NCBI GenBank assembly: GCA_015057165.1
Contig: SVEY01000017.1
Location: 1-64,000 of the forward strand
Direction of reading: 5' to 3'
DNA: 64,000 nucleotides
Source of the DNA: Lachnospiraceae bacterium
Lineage (GTDB): Bacteria > Bacillota > Clostridia > Lachnospirales > Lachnospiraceae
Shown piece after piece: positions 51,675 to 62,941 of this stretch. Positions within the stretch are counted from its first letter, which is position 1. Each line of letters opens with the position of its first letter. The notes under the pieces are model-generated. The model was not told where the DNA came from. It worked only from the letters and a program-made list of their open reading frames with translations, and did not search any database. A program made the translations under genes and the position numbers.

Positions 51675-54506
51675 ATGAAGCGTTTTATTGACGTATATGA
51701 AGAGACTGTTAGAACTCACTTGGAGCAGAAAGCTGTGGTGGGAGAAAAACAGTCTCTTACATATAAGGAATTAGACAAAGCTGCAAGCAGAATATATAGA
51801 TATCTTAAGAAAGAAGGAATTGGCAAAGAGGATTTTGTACAGATTATACTGCCTAGAGATGTGAAGATAATAGTATCTATTACAGGAGTTATCAAAGCTG
51901 GAGCAGCCTTTATGGTCTTAGAGGATACTTATCCAAGAGAGAGAGTAGATTATATCTATAAAGACTGTGGATGCGTGTTGCACCTTGATGAGAAATTGTA
52001 TGACGCCATAATGAAAGAATATGAGCCACTATCAGGTCACGAAGAGACGGATCTTCATGATGCTGCTTATGCTGTATATACTTCTGGCTCTACAGGTAAT
52101 CCTAAGGGAGTTCTTCATGAGTATGGCAATATAGACCAGACAAGCTTGACTTCTAAGACATGGTACACTTCTCTTGTGACGAGGTCTGCATTATATCCTC
52201 CATTTTATTTTATTGCAGGAATAATGGATTATATTAGTACAATAACTAATGCTCACACTTCATATATTATGCCTCATTCTCTTACAAGAGATTTTGTTGG
52301 CTGTAAGCACTTTATTAGAGAGAATCAGATAGAGAAGATTTATCTTCCTCCGTCCCTTCTGAGAATATATGACAAGCCCGAAGAGTGTCTTAAGGTGATT
52401 ATGACGGGAAGTGAGCCGGCAAATGGTCTTTCGTACCATGACAAACCATATCTTATAAATGTCTATGGAATGAGCGAAGCAGGTTTCCATGTCTTGAACA
52501 AATCTTTGAGCAAACCATATGATGTAGCGCCTGTAGGAAGAACAAATTATGATGATATTGGATTGGTGCTGATAGATGAAGATGGCAAAATTGTAGAAGG
52601 TGAAGGACAAGGCGAAATCTGCTTTATCAATGAGTATGTACGTGGATACATTAATCTACATGATCAAACAAACTATGCTTTCCGAGATGGTATCTTTCAT
52701 ACAAATGATTGTGCAAGGCGTGATGTTAATGGTGATTACTATATTGTTGGTCGCTATGATGATATGATCAAAATTAATGGTAACAGGGTTGAGCCTGTTG
52801 AGATTGAAAATCATATCAAGAATCTAACTGGTCTAAAGCGAGTTGTGGCAAAAGGGTTTGATGATAGAGACAGAAGTTATATTGTTCTTTATTATATAAA
52901 GGAAGAAGCAAGAGAGAAGGGTATATATATTGAAGATAGTCTCGATTTTGATAAAGAGAAGTTAAGCGACCTTCTTCCTGAATATATGATTCCTACGTAT
53001 TATGTTGGGTTAGATGAATTCCCGCTTACACCAACTGGGAAAGTGTCGCGAAGGAAGCTTAAGGCACCTGATGTAAATGATTATGCAAGAGAATATGTGG
53101 AGCCTGATACAGAACTTGAGAAAATATTGTGTGACAAAATGGCTGAGGTTCTAAAGAGAGATAAGATAAGTGCAGTTGATGATTTCTATGCCCTTGGTGG
53201 GGACTCTATGAAATCCATGCTTTTTATAACAGCATGTAATGAAATAGGGGTTAATATAACATCTAAGGCTTTATATGATTATAGAACACCTCGAGAATTA
53301 TCTACACATTACGAAATACTAGATACCGCTTCTAAGATGGATTCCATTGATGAAAAGGCGCGTCATAAGAAATGGCCACTTTTTCTTGCACAGAAAGCCA
53401 ATCTAGCATTTGGAAGAAAAAGTGAAGAGCTTAATTCTATGAATATTCCTTCCTTATATAGATTGAAAAAGGGTGTGGATATAGAGAGATTAAGAAAAGC
53501 TGTTGTAAAAGTATTAGAAGCACATCCTGGAATGAGAATTAGAATTGCTAAAGAAGAGCAATTCTATCAGATGTATGAAGAAAGCTATGGACCAGATTGT
53601 AATATTATAGAGATTGATAAATCAGAGCTTGATAATGTAATTAAGAAGCTATATAGTCCATTTAACATATTCAAAGAGAGACTATACTGTTGCAATATAT
53701 ATAAGACTGAGGAAGCAAATTATTTCTTTATGAGTATTCACCATGTTATTTCAGATGGCACATCTCGCAAATTACTTCTTAATCAAATTGCTAAATCCTA
53801 TGAGGATGAAAAATATGTTGTTCCTAAGGATTATTATTTCTATCTTCTGACGAAAAGGTTCGAAGAAGATAGATGGGGCAAAGTATTAGATGAAAGTGAT
53901 AGGTCTAATATAATTGATTATGATCATGATTATGATGGTAGACAAGGAGCTAATATATACGAAGCAGGTATAGCTCCTGTTGATGAGTCAAGAGATGGTA
54001 GCTTCTTTGTTGCAGCACTGGCAATGGCAATTGCACAATATAATGGCAGAGACAGAGTTGTGATTAAGGAAGTATTTAATGGAAGAAACGAACTATACAC
54101 GAGAGATATAGCTGGAGAATTGGCTATAGGTGTTACTATAGAAGTTGAGATTACAGAAGATAAAAGCTTTGAGGATATTAGAGATGAGATAAGAATGCAA
54201 GAACTCTACGAATCAACTCATCCACCTAATAGAGCAGTTGAGAGTAAAAACGGAGCCATTGGTATTCGATTCAATTATCAAAAGGGAACTGTTGATAAGA
54301 CTGGTTTTGAAGAATTATCTGATGAAAATCTTATTAATATGCCAAGAGAAAAAACAATGAATGGAACTTTCAGCTTTAATATTATTGAAACAGATAAGAA
54401 GAATACCGTTGATGCCTTAATGCTTTATGCAACATCAAAATACCAGATGTCTAGCATGCGAAAGGTTATGGATTTGTTCTTAGAAAATGTAAGAGCGAAT
54501 CTCTAA
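51675..54506 (+). CDS. NRPS-like protein, adenylation-carrier-condensation order
   Basis: A 943-residue protein; AGAGGA lies 8 bases before the ATG. The adenylation domain (1-490) shows TSGSTGNPKGVLHE, NVYGMSEAGFHVL, the A8 core GRYDDMIKINGNRVEPVEIE and the terminal Lys in PLTPTGKVSRRKL. The carrier domain has FYALGGDSMKS, with the phosphopantetheine Ser at 510. A condensation domain follows (560-943) with HHVISDGTSR, matching HHxxxDG. There is no N-terminal condensation, thioesterase or reductase domain. A-T-C order suggests loading of one amino or aryl acid and transfer to a free acceptor. The product is unknown, and no phosphopantetheinyl transferase or exporter is adjacent. Confidence 0.88.
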   Translation: MKRFIDVYEETVRTHLEQKAVVGEKQSLTYKELDKAASRIYRYLKKEGIGKEDFVQIILPRDVKIIVSITGVIKAGAAFMVLEDTYPRERVDYIYKDCGCVLHLDEKLYDAIMKEYEPLSGHEETDLHDAAYAVYTSGSTGNPKGVLHEYGNIDQTSLTSKTWYTSLVTRSALYPPFYFIAGIMDYISTITNAHTSYIMPHSLTRDFVGCKHFIRENQIEKIYLPPSLLRIYDKPEECLKVIMTGSEPANGLSYHDKPYLINVYGMSEAGFHVLNKSLSKPYDVAPVGRTNYDDIGLVLIDEDGKIVEGEGQGEICFINEYVRGYINLHDQTNYAFRDGIFHTNDCARRDVNGDYYIVGRYDDMIKINGNRVEPVEIENHIKNLTGLKRVVAKGFDDRDRSYIVLYYIKEEAREKGIYIEDSLDFDKEKLSDLLPEYMIPTYYVGLDEFPLTPTGKVSRRKLKAPDVNDYAREYVEPDTELEKILCDKMAEVLKRDKISAVDDFYALGGDSMKSMLFITACNEIGVNITSKALYDYRTPRELSTHYEILDTASKMDSIDEKARHKKWPLFLAQKANLAFGRKSEELNSMNIPSLYRLKKGVDIERLRKAVVKVLEAHPGMRIRIAKEEQFYQMYEESYGPDCNIIEIDKSELDNVIKKLYSPFNIFKERLYCCNIYKTEEANYFFMSIHHVISDGTSRKLLLNQIAKSYEDEKYVVPKDYYFYLLTKRFEEDRWGKVLDESDRSNIIDYDHDYDGRQGANIYEAGIAPVDESRDGSFFVAALAMAIAQYNGRDRVVIKEVFNGRNELYTRDIAGELAIGVTIEVEITEDKSFEDIRDEIRMQELYESTHPPNRAVESKNGAIGIRFNYQKGTVDKTGFEELSDENLINMPREKTMNGTFSFNIIETDKKNTVDALMLYATSKYQMSSMRKVMDLFLENVRANL

Positions 54507-54551
54507 TTTATCTTGATTTTATTGACATGAATAATTAAAAGTAATAATATT

Positions 54552-54582
54552 ACTTCGGCGTGGTAATGCGCCGAAGTTTTTT
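54552..54582 (+). terminator. rho-independent terminator after NRPS-like gene
   Basis: ACTTCGGCG, loop of 8, CGCCGAAGT followed by six T. It separates the NRPS-like gene from the symporter gene. Confidence 0.92.
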
Positions 54583-54613
54583 GTTACGCATAGAATTTGT
54601 GGAGGAAAATGTA

Positions 54614-56191
54614 ATGACAATTGTGTTATGTTCAATATTTCTTGTTGTTTTCTTCGCTGTAATGATTACTGTTGGTTTTGTTACAAGAAAGAATGCAAGA
54701 GATGTTAATGGATTTGTACTTGGTGGTAGAAATGTAGGTCCATGGCTTACAGCCTTTGCCTTTGGTACATCTTACTTTTCTGCAGTAATATTCGTTGGTT
54801 ACGCAGGACAGTTTGGATGGAACTTTGGACTTGCTTCAACCTGGGCTGGTCTTGGTAATGCTCTAATTGGTTCTTTGCTTGCATGGAGAATATTAGGACG
54901 AAGAACAAGAATTATGACTCAGTCACTTGATTCTAAGACAATGCCTGATTATTTTGAGAAGAGATATGGTAGTAAGGCAATCAAGATTGTTGCTTCTATT
55001 ATAGTATTTGTATTTTTGATTCCATATACTGCTTCATTATATAATGGTTTGTCAAGTTTATTTGGAATGGTATTTGATATTCCTTATTGGGTAATTATTG
55101 TAGTTATGGCTGTGCTTACAGGAATATATGTTGTATTTGGTGGATATATGGCAACAGCTGTTAATGATTTTATTCAGGGAATCATTATGCTAATAGGAAT
55201 CGTTGCTGTTATTGCTGCAGTATTAAATGATAATGGAGGAATTCTTGAGGCATCTAAGAGGTTATCGGAGATTCCAGCAGAAGGATGGACTAGTGGAGCA
55301 TATTCGTCATTCCTTGGACCAGATCCTTTATCTCTGTTGTTTGTAGTATTATTAACTTCTCTTGGTACATGGGGACTTCCTCAGATGGTTGGTAAATTCT
55401 ATGCTATTAAGAGTGAGAACGATATACAGAAGGGAACAACTATTTCTACTATTTTTGCAATTGTAGTAGCTGGCGGATGTTATTTCCTTGGAGGTTTTGG
55501 AAGACTTTATGCAGATAAGATTCAATATAGAGACAATGGTGCTCCTTTATTTGATTCCATAATTCCTTCTATGCTTTCCACTTTGCCAGGAATAATAGTT
55601 GCTATTGTAATAGTACTTGTTCTGTCAGCTTCAATGTCCACCTTGTCGTCTCTTGTATTAACATCTAGTTCAACATTTACACTAGATGTAATTAAGCCGG
55701 CATATAAGAAAGGTCTAGATGAGAAGAAGCAGGTTAGTATAATGAGAATTCTATTAATCTTCTTTATTGCAGTATCAGCAGTGATAGCTATAATAAAAGA
55801 TTCTTATCCTGGGCTTACATTTATTGCGCAAATGATGGGTGTATCATGGGGAGCACTTGCAGGAGCCTTCCTTGCACCATTCTTATACGGATTATATTGG
55901 AAGAAGACAAGTAAAGTATCTGTAGCAGTATGCTTTATATGGGGATGTTCCCTTGCAATATTCCAATTCATTATATCAATGACAGGAATAGATGTATCAT
56001 CATGGGGACCAGTACTTGGATTCGTATTTAAGTCTTCAATTAACTCTGGCGTTGTGGCAATGGTAGGAGGACTTATAATCGTACCACTTGTTACACTTAT
56101 TACTAAGAAGCCTGACAAAGAAGAAATGGACAAGATGTTTGAATGCTTTGATGAGAAGGTTTCAGTACCTAAGAAGGAAGCCTTGGATTAA
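54614..56191 (+). CDS. sodium:solute symporter (SSS family)
   Basis: A 525-residue transporter. The ATG at 54614 has GGAGGA 7 bases upstream; earlier in-frame codons overlap the terminator hairpin. About 13 membrane segments are present. FVLGGRNVGPWLTAFAFGTSYFSAVIFVGYAGQFGWNFG, MPDYFEKRYG and LSASMSTLSSLVLTSSSTFTLDVI are SSS-family signatures, including sodium-site serines. The substrate (proline, pantothenate or organic anion) cannot be told. It stands alone between the NRPS-like gene and the str block. Confidence 0.92.
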   Translation: MTIVLCSIFLVVFFAVMITVGFVTRKNARDVNGFVLGGRNVGPWLTAFAFGTSYFSAVIFVGYAGQFGWNFGLASTWAGLGNALIGSLLAWRILGRRTRIMTQSLDSKTMPDYFEKRYGSKAIKIVASIIVFVFLIPYTASLYNGLSSLFGMVFDIPYWVIIVVMAVLTGIYVVFGGYMATAVNDFIQGIIMLIGIVAVIAAVLNDNGGILEASKRLSEIPAEGWTSGAYSSFLGPDPLSLLFVVLLTSLGTWGLPQMVGKFYAIKSENDIQKGTTISTIFAIVVAGGCYFLGGFGRLYADKIQYRDNGAPLFDSIIPSMLSTLPGIIVAIVIVLVLSASMSTLSSLVLTSSSTFTLDVIKPAYKKGLDEKKQVSIMRILLIFFIAVSAVIAIIKDSYPGLTFIAQMMGVSWGALAGAFLAPFLYGLYWKKTSKVSVAVCFIWGCSLAIFQFIISMTGIDVSSWGPVLGFVFKSSINSGVVAMVGGLIIVPLVTLITKKPDKEEMDKMFECFDEKVSVPKKEALD

Positions 56192-56213
56192 ATGGCATGG
56201 TCAATAAAAACTC

Positions 56214-56242
56214 TTGACACTTGAGTGTAAAGCAATTATAAT
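56214..56242 (+). promoter_or_regulatory. strong promoter of the str operon
   Basis: TTGACA, 17-base spacer, TATAAT: a perfect consensus promoter 62 bases upstream of rpsL. Confidence 0.92.
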
Positions 56243-56279
56243 ATTCTAGCGTGCGTTTCTGCGTGCGCTAGAATTTTTA
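56243..56279 (+). promoter_or_regulatory. 5' leader hairpin of the str operon
   Basis: ATTCTAGCG, loop of 14, CGCTAGAAT followed by TTTTTATTTT. The hairpin begins at or just before the expected transcription start. It could act as an attenuator or a 5' stabilising stem. Confidence 0.6.
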
Positions 56280-56303
56280 TTTTAAAATAAGGAGGTGAAA
56301 ATA

Positions 56304-56723
56304 ATGCCAACATTTAACCAGTTAGTAAGAAAGGGACGTTCGACTTCAGCTAAGAAGTCTACATCACCAGCTCTTCAAAAGGGTTACAACTCACTTCAGA
56401 AGAAGCCAACTGATAATCCTTCTCCACAGAAGCGTGGTGTATGTACTGCTGTTAAGACTGCTACACCTAAGAAGCCTAACTCAGCACTTCGTAAGATTGC
56501 CAGAGTTCGTCTTTCTAACGGAATCGAAGTAACAAGCTACATTCCAGGTGAAGGTCACAACTTACAGGAGCATAGCGTTGTTCTTATTCGTGGTGGAAGA
56601 GTAAAGGATTTACCTGGTACTCGTTATCACGTAATTAGAGGAACACTTGATACTGCAGGAGTTGCTAACAGAAAGCAAGCCCGTTCTAAGTATGGTGCTA
56701 AGAAGCCAAAGGATTCTAAGTAA
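56304..56723 (+). CDS. rpsL: 30S ribosomal protein S12
   Basis: A 139-residue ribosomal protein; AAGGAGG lies upstream of ATG 56304. It begins [12 protein letters not shown] and contains [28 protein letters not shown] and [23 protein letters not shown]. The streptomycin-related lysines ([33 protein letters not shown]) are wild type. First gene of the str block. Confidence 0.98.
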   Translation: MPTFNQLVRKGRSTSAKKSTSPALQKGYNSLQKKPTDNPSPQKRGVCTAVKTATPKKPNSALRKIARVRLSNGIEVTSYIPGEGHNLQEHSVVLIRGGRVKDLPGTRYHVIRGTLDTAGVANRKQARSKYGAKKPKDSK

Positions 56724-56749
56724 TAATGGGTAATCACGCGTTAAATGTT

Positions 56750-56778
56750 GATTTTATTTTCATCATGAAATAAATCAG
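56750..56778 (+). promoter_or_regulatory. rpsL-rpsG intercistronic hairpin
   Basis: TGATTTTATTT, loop, AAATAAATCA with one bulged T, inside a 115-base gap. It is in the position where S7 binds its own mRNA in Escherichia coli. Regulatory use here is inference. Confidence 0.4.
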
Positions 56779-56793
56779 CACGAACACCGTTAA

Positions 56794-57309
<516 letters not shown>

Positions 57310-57366
57310 TATTATTAGAGAAATTAAAGCATATTTTAACTTATATAAATATAGGAGGAAAAAATC

Positions 57367-59484
57367 TTGGCTGGAAGAGAATATCCGTTAGAGAGAACTA
57401 GAAATATCGGAATTATGGCTCATATTGATGCTGGTAAGACAACAACAACTGAGCGTATTCTATATTATACTGGTGTTAATTATAAGATCGGTGAAACTCA
57501 TGATGGTTCAGCTACAATGGACTGGATGGAGCAGGAACAAGAGAGAGGTATTACTATTACTTCTGCTGCTACAACTTGTCACTGGACACTTCAAGAGAAC
57601 AATAAGCCTAAGAAAGGCGCTGAAGAGCACCGTATCAATATCATTGATACTCCAGGTCACGTTGACTTTACAGTTGAAGTTGAGAGATCACTTCGTGTAT
57701 TAGACGGAGCCGTTGGTGTATTCTGTGCTAAGGGTGGTGTTGAGCCTCAGTCAGAAAATGTTTGGCGTCAGGCTGACACATACAATGTACCAAGAATGGC
57801 ATTTATTAATAAGATGGATATCTTAGGTGCAGACTTTTATGGTGCTGTAGACCAGATTCGTGAGCGTCTTGGTAAGAATGCTATCGTTCTTCAACTTCCT
57901 ATTGGTAAGGAAGATGATTTTAAGGGCATTATTGATTTGTTCGAAATGAAGGCTTACATCTATAATGATGAGAAGGGTGAAGATATCTCAATCACAGACA
58001 TCCCTGATGATATGAAAGACGATGCTGAACTTTATCGTACAGAATTAATAGAGAAGGTATGCGAATTAGATGATGATCTAATGATGCAATACCTTGAAGG
58101 CGAAGAGGTTGCCGTTGATGATCTTAAGGCAGCACTTCGTAAGGGTACATGTGAATGTACAGCAGTGCCTGTATGTTGCGGAACAGCTTATCGTAATAAG
58201 GGTGTACAGAAATTACTTGATGCTATCGTTGAATTTATGCCATCACCACTTGACATCCCAGCTATTAAGGGTGTTGATATGGATGGAAATGAGACAGAGA
58301 GACACTCATCTGATGATGAACCGTTCTCTGCATTAGCATTTAAGATTATGACAGACCCATTCGTAGGTAAGCTTGCATTCTTCCGTGTATATTCAGGAAC
58401 AATGAATTCTGGTTCTTATGTACTTAATGCCACTAAGAATAAGAAGGAAAGAGTAGGACGTATCCTACAGATGCATGCTAATAAGAGAGAAGAATTAGAC
58501 AAGGTTTATTCTGGAGATATTGCTGCAGCAGTTGGATTTAAGGTTACATCAACTGGTGATACAATTTGCGATGAGCAGCATCCAGTTATCCTAGAGTCTA
58601 TGGAATTCCCAGAGCCAGTTATTGAGCTTGCTATTGAGCCTAAGACAAAGGCTGGACAGCAGAAGATGGGTGAAGCTTTAGCAAAGCTTGCTGAAGAAGA
58701 TCCAACATTTAGAGCTCATACAGATCCTGAAACAGGTCAGACAATTATTGCTGGTATGGGAGAACTTCACTTAGAGATTATCGTTGATAGATTACTTCGT
58801 GAATTTAAGGTAGAGGCTAACGTAGGTGCTCCTCAAGTTGCTTACAAAGAGACATTTACTAAGGCTGTTGATCAGGAATACAAGTACGCTAAGCAGTCTG
58901 GTGGTCGTGGTCAGTATGGTCACTGTAAGGTTAAATTTGAGCCTATGGATGCTAACGCTGATGAAGTATTCAAGTTCGAGTCTACTGTAGTAGGTGGTAA
59001 CATTCCTAAGGAATATATTCCTGCTGTAGGCGAAGGTATTGAAGAAGCTGCAAAATCAGGTATCCTTTGTGGATTCCCAGTGCTTGGTATCCATGCAACT
59101 GTATATGATGGTTCATACCATGAAGTCGATTCTTCAGAAATGGCATTCCACATTGCAGGTTCTATGTGCTTCAAGGAAGCAATGGCAAAGGCTGATCCAG
59201 TATTATTAGAGCCTATCATGAAAGTAGATGTTACTATGCCTGAAGAGTATATGGGCGACGTTATTGGTGATATTAATGCCAGACGTGGTCGTATCGAGGG
59301 TATGGATGACCTTGGCGGCGGTAAGATTGTTCATGGATATGTTCCGCTTGCTGAAATGTTTGGTTATTCAACTGATCTTCGTTCAAGAACACAGGGTCGT
59401 GGTAACTATTCAATGTTCTTTGAGAAGTATGAGCCAGTTCCTAAGTCAGTACAGGATAAGCTTATATCTAACAAGGATAAATAA
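57367..59484 (+). CDS. fusA: elongation factor G (TTG start)
   Basis: A 705-residue translational GTPase. It begins with TTG 57367 behind AGGAGG; no ATG fits the conserved N-terminus [31 protein letters not shown]. The G motifs are [16 protein letters not shown] and NKMD. Domain IV and V signatures are present ([24 protein letters not shown]). It catalyses ribosome translocation. A rare start codon on such an abundant protein implies that the strong Shine-Dalgarno site carries initiation. Confidence 0.97.
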   Translation: MAGREYPLERTRNIGIMAHIDAGKTTTTERILYYTGVNYKIGETHDGSATMDWMEQEQERGITITSAATTCHWTLQENNKPKKGAEEHRINIIDTPGHVDFTVEVERSLRVLDGAVGVFCAKGGVEPQSENVWRQADTYNVPRMAFINKMDILGADFYGAVDQIRERLGKNAIVLQLPIGKEDDFKGIIDLFEMKAYIYNDEKGEDISITDIPDDMKDDAELYRTELIEKVCELDDDLMMQYLEGEEVAVDDLKAALRKGTCECTAVPVCCGTAYRNKGVQKLLDAIVEFMPSPLDIPAIKGVDMDGNETERHSSDDEPFSALAFKIMTDPFVGKLAFFRVYSGTMNSGSYVLNATKNKKERVGRILQMHANKREELDKVYSGDIAAAVGFKVTSTGDTICDEQHPVILESMEFPEPVIELAIEPKTKAGQQKMGEALAKLAEEDPTFRAHTDPETGQTIIAGMGELHLEIIVDRLLREFKVEANVGAPQVAYKETFTKAVDQEYKYAKQSGGRGQYGHCKVKFEPMDANADEVFKFESTVVGGNIPKEYIPAVGEGIEEAAKSGILCGFPVLGIHATVYDGSYHEVDSSEMAFHIAGSMCFKEAMAKADPVLLEPIMKVDVTMPEEYMGDVIGDINARRGRIEGMDDLGGGKIVHGYVPLAEMFGYSTDLRSRTQGRGNYSMFFEKYEPVPKSVQDKLISNKDK

Positions 59485-59511
59485 AAATATTGTACAAAAC
59501 TAAATTTTGTG

Positions 59512-59540
59512 TTGAAAAAAAAGATTATTTTCTATATAAT
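59512..59540 (+). promoter_or_regulatory. separate promoter of tuf
   Basis: TTGAAA, 17-base spacer, TATAAT, 91 bases before tuf. The leader that follows includes the hairpin TTCTATA-AA-TATAGAA (59560-59575). Confidence 0.8.
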
Positions 59541-59630
59541 CAATTTTAACCGAGTGTCGTTCTATAAATATAGAATGATAGGTCATTAAAATGTATCGAA
59601 TTCATATCTATTGTAAGGAGGATTTATAAA

Positions 59631-60818
59631 ATGGCAAAAGAGAAATTCGAGAGAACTAAACCACATTGTAACATAGGTACCATTGGTCACGTAGATCATG
59701 GTAAAACAACTTTAACAGCAGCTATCACTAAGACTCTTGCTGCAAGAGTAGACGGTAACGCTGCAGTAGATTTTGAGAATATCGATAAGGCTCCAGAAGA
59801 GAGAGAAAGAGGTATCACAATTTCTACAGCTCACGTTGAGTATGAGACAGCAAAGCGTCACTATGCACACGTTGACTGCCCAGGCCATGCTGATTATGTA
59901 AAGAACATGATCACAGGTGCTGCTCAGATGGATGGTGCTATCCTTGTTGTTGCTGCAACTGACGGTGTTATGGCTCAGACTAAGGAGCATATCCTTCTTT
60001 CACGTCAGGTAGGTGTACCTAATATCGTAGTATTCTTGAATAAGTGCGATATGGTTGACGATGAAGAGCTTATCGAGTTAGTAGAGATGGAAGTAACAGA
60101 GCAATTAGAGGAATATGGGTTCACAGATTGTCCAATCGTTAAGGGTTCTGCTCTTAAGGCATTAGAGGATCCTAACAGCGAGTGGGGCGACAAGATTATG
60201 GAACTTATGGATACAGTTGATGAGACTATTCCAGATCCAGTTCGTGAGACAGATAAGCCATTCTTAATGCCTGTAGAGGACGTATTCACAATCACAGGTC
60301 GTGGTACTGTTGCAACTGGTAGAGTAGAGCGTGGTACTCTTCACCTTAATGATGAAGTTGAAATCATCGGTGTTAGAGAAGATATTCAGAAGACTGTTAT
60401 TACAGGTATCGAGATGTTCAGAAAGCTTCTTGATGAGGCTCAAGCTGGTGATAACATTGGTGCACTTCTTCGTGGTATCAACCGTGATCAAATCCAAAGA
60501 GGACAAGTACTTGCAGTACCTGGTTCTGTAACGTGCCATACAAAGTTTACTGCTCAAGTATACGTATTAACAAAGGATGAAGGTGGACGTCATACTCCAT
60601 TCTTCAACAACTATCGTCCACAGTTCTATTTCAGAACAACAGACGTAACTGGTGTATGTAATCTTCCTGACGGAACAGAGATGTGCATGCCTGGTGATAA
60701 CGTAGAGATGACAATCGAGCTCATCCACCCAATCGCTATGGAGCAAGGTCTTACATTCGCTATCCGTGAAGGTGGACGTACAGTAGGTTCTGGTAAGGTT
60801 GCTTCAATTATCGAGTAA
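59631..60818 (+). CDS. tuf: elongation factor Tu
   Basis: A 395-residue GTPase with AAGGAGG upstream. Motifs are [21 protein letters not shown] and NKCD. It starts [36 protein letters not shown] and ends [15 protein letters not shown]. It delivers aminoacyl-tRNA to the ribosome. It has its own promoter and a strong terminator. Confidence 0.98.
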   Translation: MAKEKFERTKPHCNIGTIGHVDHGKTTLTAAITKTLAARVDGNAAVDFENIDKAPEERERGITISTAHVEYETAKRHYAHVDCPGHADYVKNMITGAAQMDGAILVVAATDGVMAQTKEHILLSRQVGVPNIVVFLNKCDMVDDEELIELVEMEVTEQLEEYGFTDCPIVKGSALKALEDPNSEWGDKIMELMDTVDETIPDPVRETDKPFLMPVEDVFTITGRGTVATGRVERGTLHLNDEVEIIGVREDIQKTVITGIEMFRKLLDEAQAGDNIGALLRGINRDQIQRGQVLAVPGSVTCHTKFTAQVYVLTKDEGGRHTPFFNNYRPQFYFRTTDVTGVCNLPDGTEMCMPGDNVEMTIELIHPIAMEQGLTFAIREGGRTVGSGKVASIIE

Positions 60819-60851
60819 TCATTACCGATACTTAATACAGTAAGATTTTAT

Positions 60852-60885
60852 AAGGGTTCCGAGCATTTTGCTAGGAACCCTTTTT
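60852..60885 (+). terminator. rho-independent terminator of tuf
   Basis: AAGGGTTCC-G-AGC, loop ATTTT, GCT-A-GGAACCC then TTTTT. Confidence 0.93.
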
Positions 60886-60985
60886 GATAGACAATAGAGT
60901 ATTAAATTAAAAAAATATTATAGTGGCTACATTTTTTCAAAATAACTTAAAAAATTTTACATATATATCGATTGAGAAAAAGAGA

Positions 60986-61327
60986 TTATTTGTTGGTTGT
61001 ATATGATAACAAGAGCTTTGTCATATTTACAACCATTTTTTTATCTCTTGTACTACAATTGTGCAAGAGAATACGAAGCTGATCAATATATTTATCGTTA
61101 ATGTTTTCGGGATCAATAAAATCTGAGAGAAGATAATCAACGGTTACGCCCAAACAATTGGCAAGCGATACTATTTTTTCTAATGTGGCTTTTCGATCAC
61201 CTCGTTCGATTTGTCCCAGGTAGGCCACAGAAATATTTGCAGATTCCGCAAGTTCTTCCATAGTGATTTTTAACTTTTTTCTTTCAGAGCGTATTCTTTT
61301 TCCAAGTTGTACGTAATCAATTGTCAT
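60986..61327 (-). CDS. XRE-family helix-turn-helix regulator
   Basis: A 113-residue DNA-binding protein; ATG 61327 follows GGAAGGCGG, and the upstream in-frame extension has no site. The Cro/CI-type helix-turn-helix is GKRIRSERKKLKITMEELAESANISVAYLGQIERGDRKATLEKIVSLANCLGVTVDYLL (residues 8-65). The C-terminal 45 residues are helical (ILLHNCSTRDKKMVVNMTKLLLSY) and probably dimerise. It diverges from the zinc-ribbon/SPFH genes by 191 bases and may control them. Confidence 0.88.
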   Translation of the reverse strand: MTIDYVQLGKRIRSERKKLKITMEELAESANISVAYLGQIERGDRKATLEKIVSLANCLGVTVDYLLSDFIDPENINDKYIDQLRILLHNCSTRDKKMVVNMTKLLLSYTTNK

Positions 61328-61518
61328 GAGTACCGCCTTCCACGTATAGTTATATATTAAAATAATACAAAATAGGAACAATTCAAAAAAGTAGCTAATA
61401 GCAAAATAAACAGAAGCTAATAGTTGTTGAAAAGTTGAAGAAGTGATAAGATGTATAAAAAGATAAGTATAAATAATTATCGTATTACCACTAACTATAA
61501 GAGAAAGAGGTTTGGGGA

Positions 61519-62907
61519 ATGAAGTATTGTGTTAGATGTGGAAATATGTTACAGGACGATGCAAAATTTTGCGCAGAATGTGGAACTCCTGTAAATGAAA
61601 GTGCCGAAAAAAAGAGAGCAAATAAAGACATTAGTAAATGTCCGGCTTGTGGAGCGAGAATTCCAAGCTTTACGGTTGTATGTCCGGAATGTGGACACGA
61701 GCTAAATCAAGCAAAAGTACCTGATTCAGTTAAAGAGTTTTCTGAAAAAATAAATGCTTGTGATTATAATATTGCTCAGAATCCACCGAAACAAAAGGGA
61801 TTATGGTCGTGGGGTGCAGGGAAATGGATTTTGTGGATAATATTAAATCTTATCACATGTTTTCTGCCTATGTTTATTTACTTTATTGTGATGCTTATTT
61901 CTGCAAGCACTAGGGGATCACTGACTAATGAGGAAAAAGTCAAAGAACAATTGGTTAGCAATTACCCATTCCCTAACAATAGAGAAGATTTGTTGGAAGG
62001 GTTATTGTTCATTGAAACACAAATGGAAGCCATAGCAAGCCAAAAGATAACAAACAATTCTCTTCAGTGGATTAAGATATGGAAAAATAAAGCAGAGCAG
62101 TTGTATCAAAAAATGGACGTGATGCTGAAAGGCGATCCAATAGCTGAAAAATCATGGGACGAGATAAATATTGCAGAGAAAACAGTAAAAAAGAAGATAT
62201 ATAGCAAAATACTAATCGGATTATCAATTACCACAATAATAATGATAGTAATGCTTGCATATGTTGGAGCTAAATCCTGTGTAACAGATAAAGATTATCA
62301 AGAATTAGATAAAGGGGTTGAAAAAACGGTTCAAGAAGTAAATGAGCCGTTTGATTGGCCTACTACGGGATTAGCAACATTAATCTCTCCACCACCTGTG
62401 TTGGTAGGAGAAATTAAAAATAACTCTGAAAAGTCTTTTAGAGTCAGAGTTAATGGCGTTACTCAGGAACAATATGATGCATATGTTTTGAATTGTACTG
62501 AGAAGGGTTTTAAAAAGGGAGATGGCTCATCAGGAGCTTACTATAACGATGATGGATACAAACTGTCACTGTCAAAATCAGATGATTCAATGACGATAGG
62601 AATTGAACCTCCTGAAAAAATGGATGAAATTCATTGGCCAACAACTGGGGTAGCATCAAAAATTCCTGCACCTGAATCCAATATAGGAAGAGTGTCATAC
62701 GAGTCAGACAGAAGCTACTCTGTTGATATAGGAAACACATCAAAAGAAGATTTTAAGAAGTATGTAGATGCATGTATTAATGCAGGATTCTCTGTGGATT
62801 ACTATCGTGATGAAGATTCTTTCTCTGCAAAGAATAAAGATAAGGATAGTCTGCGAGTGAGCTATAAAGGTAACAATGTTATGGGTATAAGTGTTTCTGC
62901 TAAGTAA
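61519..62907 (+). CDS. double zinc-ribbon membrane protein with DUF6591-like repeats
   Basis: A 462-residue protein. Two zinc ribbons open it: C4, C7, C18, C21 and C41, C44, C55, C58. A membrane segment follows (about 100-128), then a helical cytoplasmic region and a second membrane segment (230-252). The remaining part holds two related modules beginning FDWPTTGLATLI and IHWPTTGVASKI, each about 85 residues. They resemble the DUF6591 pattern and are probably outside the membrane. Function is unknown. An SPFH gene follows after 34 bases, a pairing seen elsewhere in Firmicutes. Confidence 0.78.
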   Translation: MKYCVRCGNMLQDDAKFCAECGTPVNESAEKKRANKDISKCPACGARIPSFTVVCPECGHELNQAKVPDSVKEFSEKINACDYNIAQNPPKQKGLWSWGAGKWILWIILNLITCFLPMFIYFIVMLISASTRGSLTNEEKVKEQLVSNYPFPNNREDLLEGLLFIETQMEAIASQKITNNSLQWIKIWKNKAEQLYQKMDVMLKGDPIAEKSWDEINIAEKTVKKKIYSKILIGLSITTIIMIVMLAYVGAKSCVTDKDYQELDKGVEKTVQEVNEPFDWPTTGLATLISPPPVLVGEIKNNSEKSFRVRVNGVTQEQYDAYVLNCTEKGFKKGDGSSGAYYNDDGYKLSLSKSDDSMTIGIEPPEKMDEIHWPTTGVASKIPAPESNIGRVSYESDRSYSVDIGNTSKEDFKKYVDACINAGFSVDYYRDEDSFSAKNKDKDSLRVSYKGNNVMGISVSAK

Positions 62908-62941
62908 AGAAATCTATAAGAAAAGTAGGAAGGAGAATAAA

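Noticed and set aside
59631-60818. Long minus-strand frames inside tuf and fusA
   Set aside because: They are antisense to highly conserved genes, lack ribosome-binding sites and match no family.
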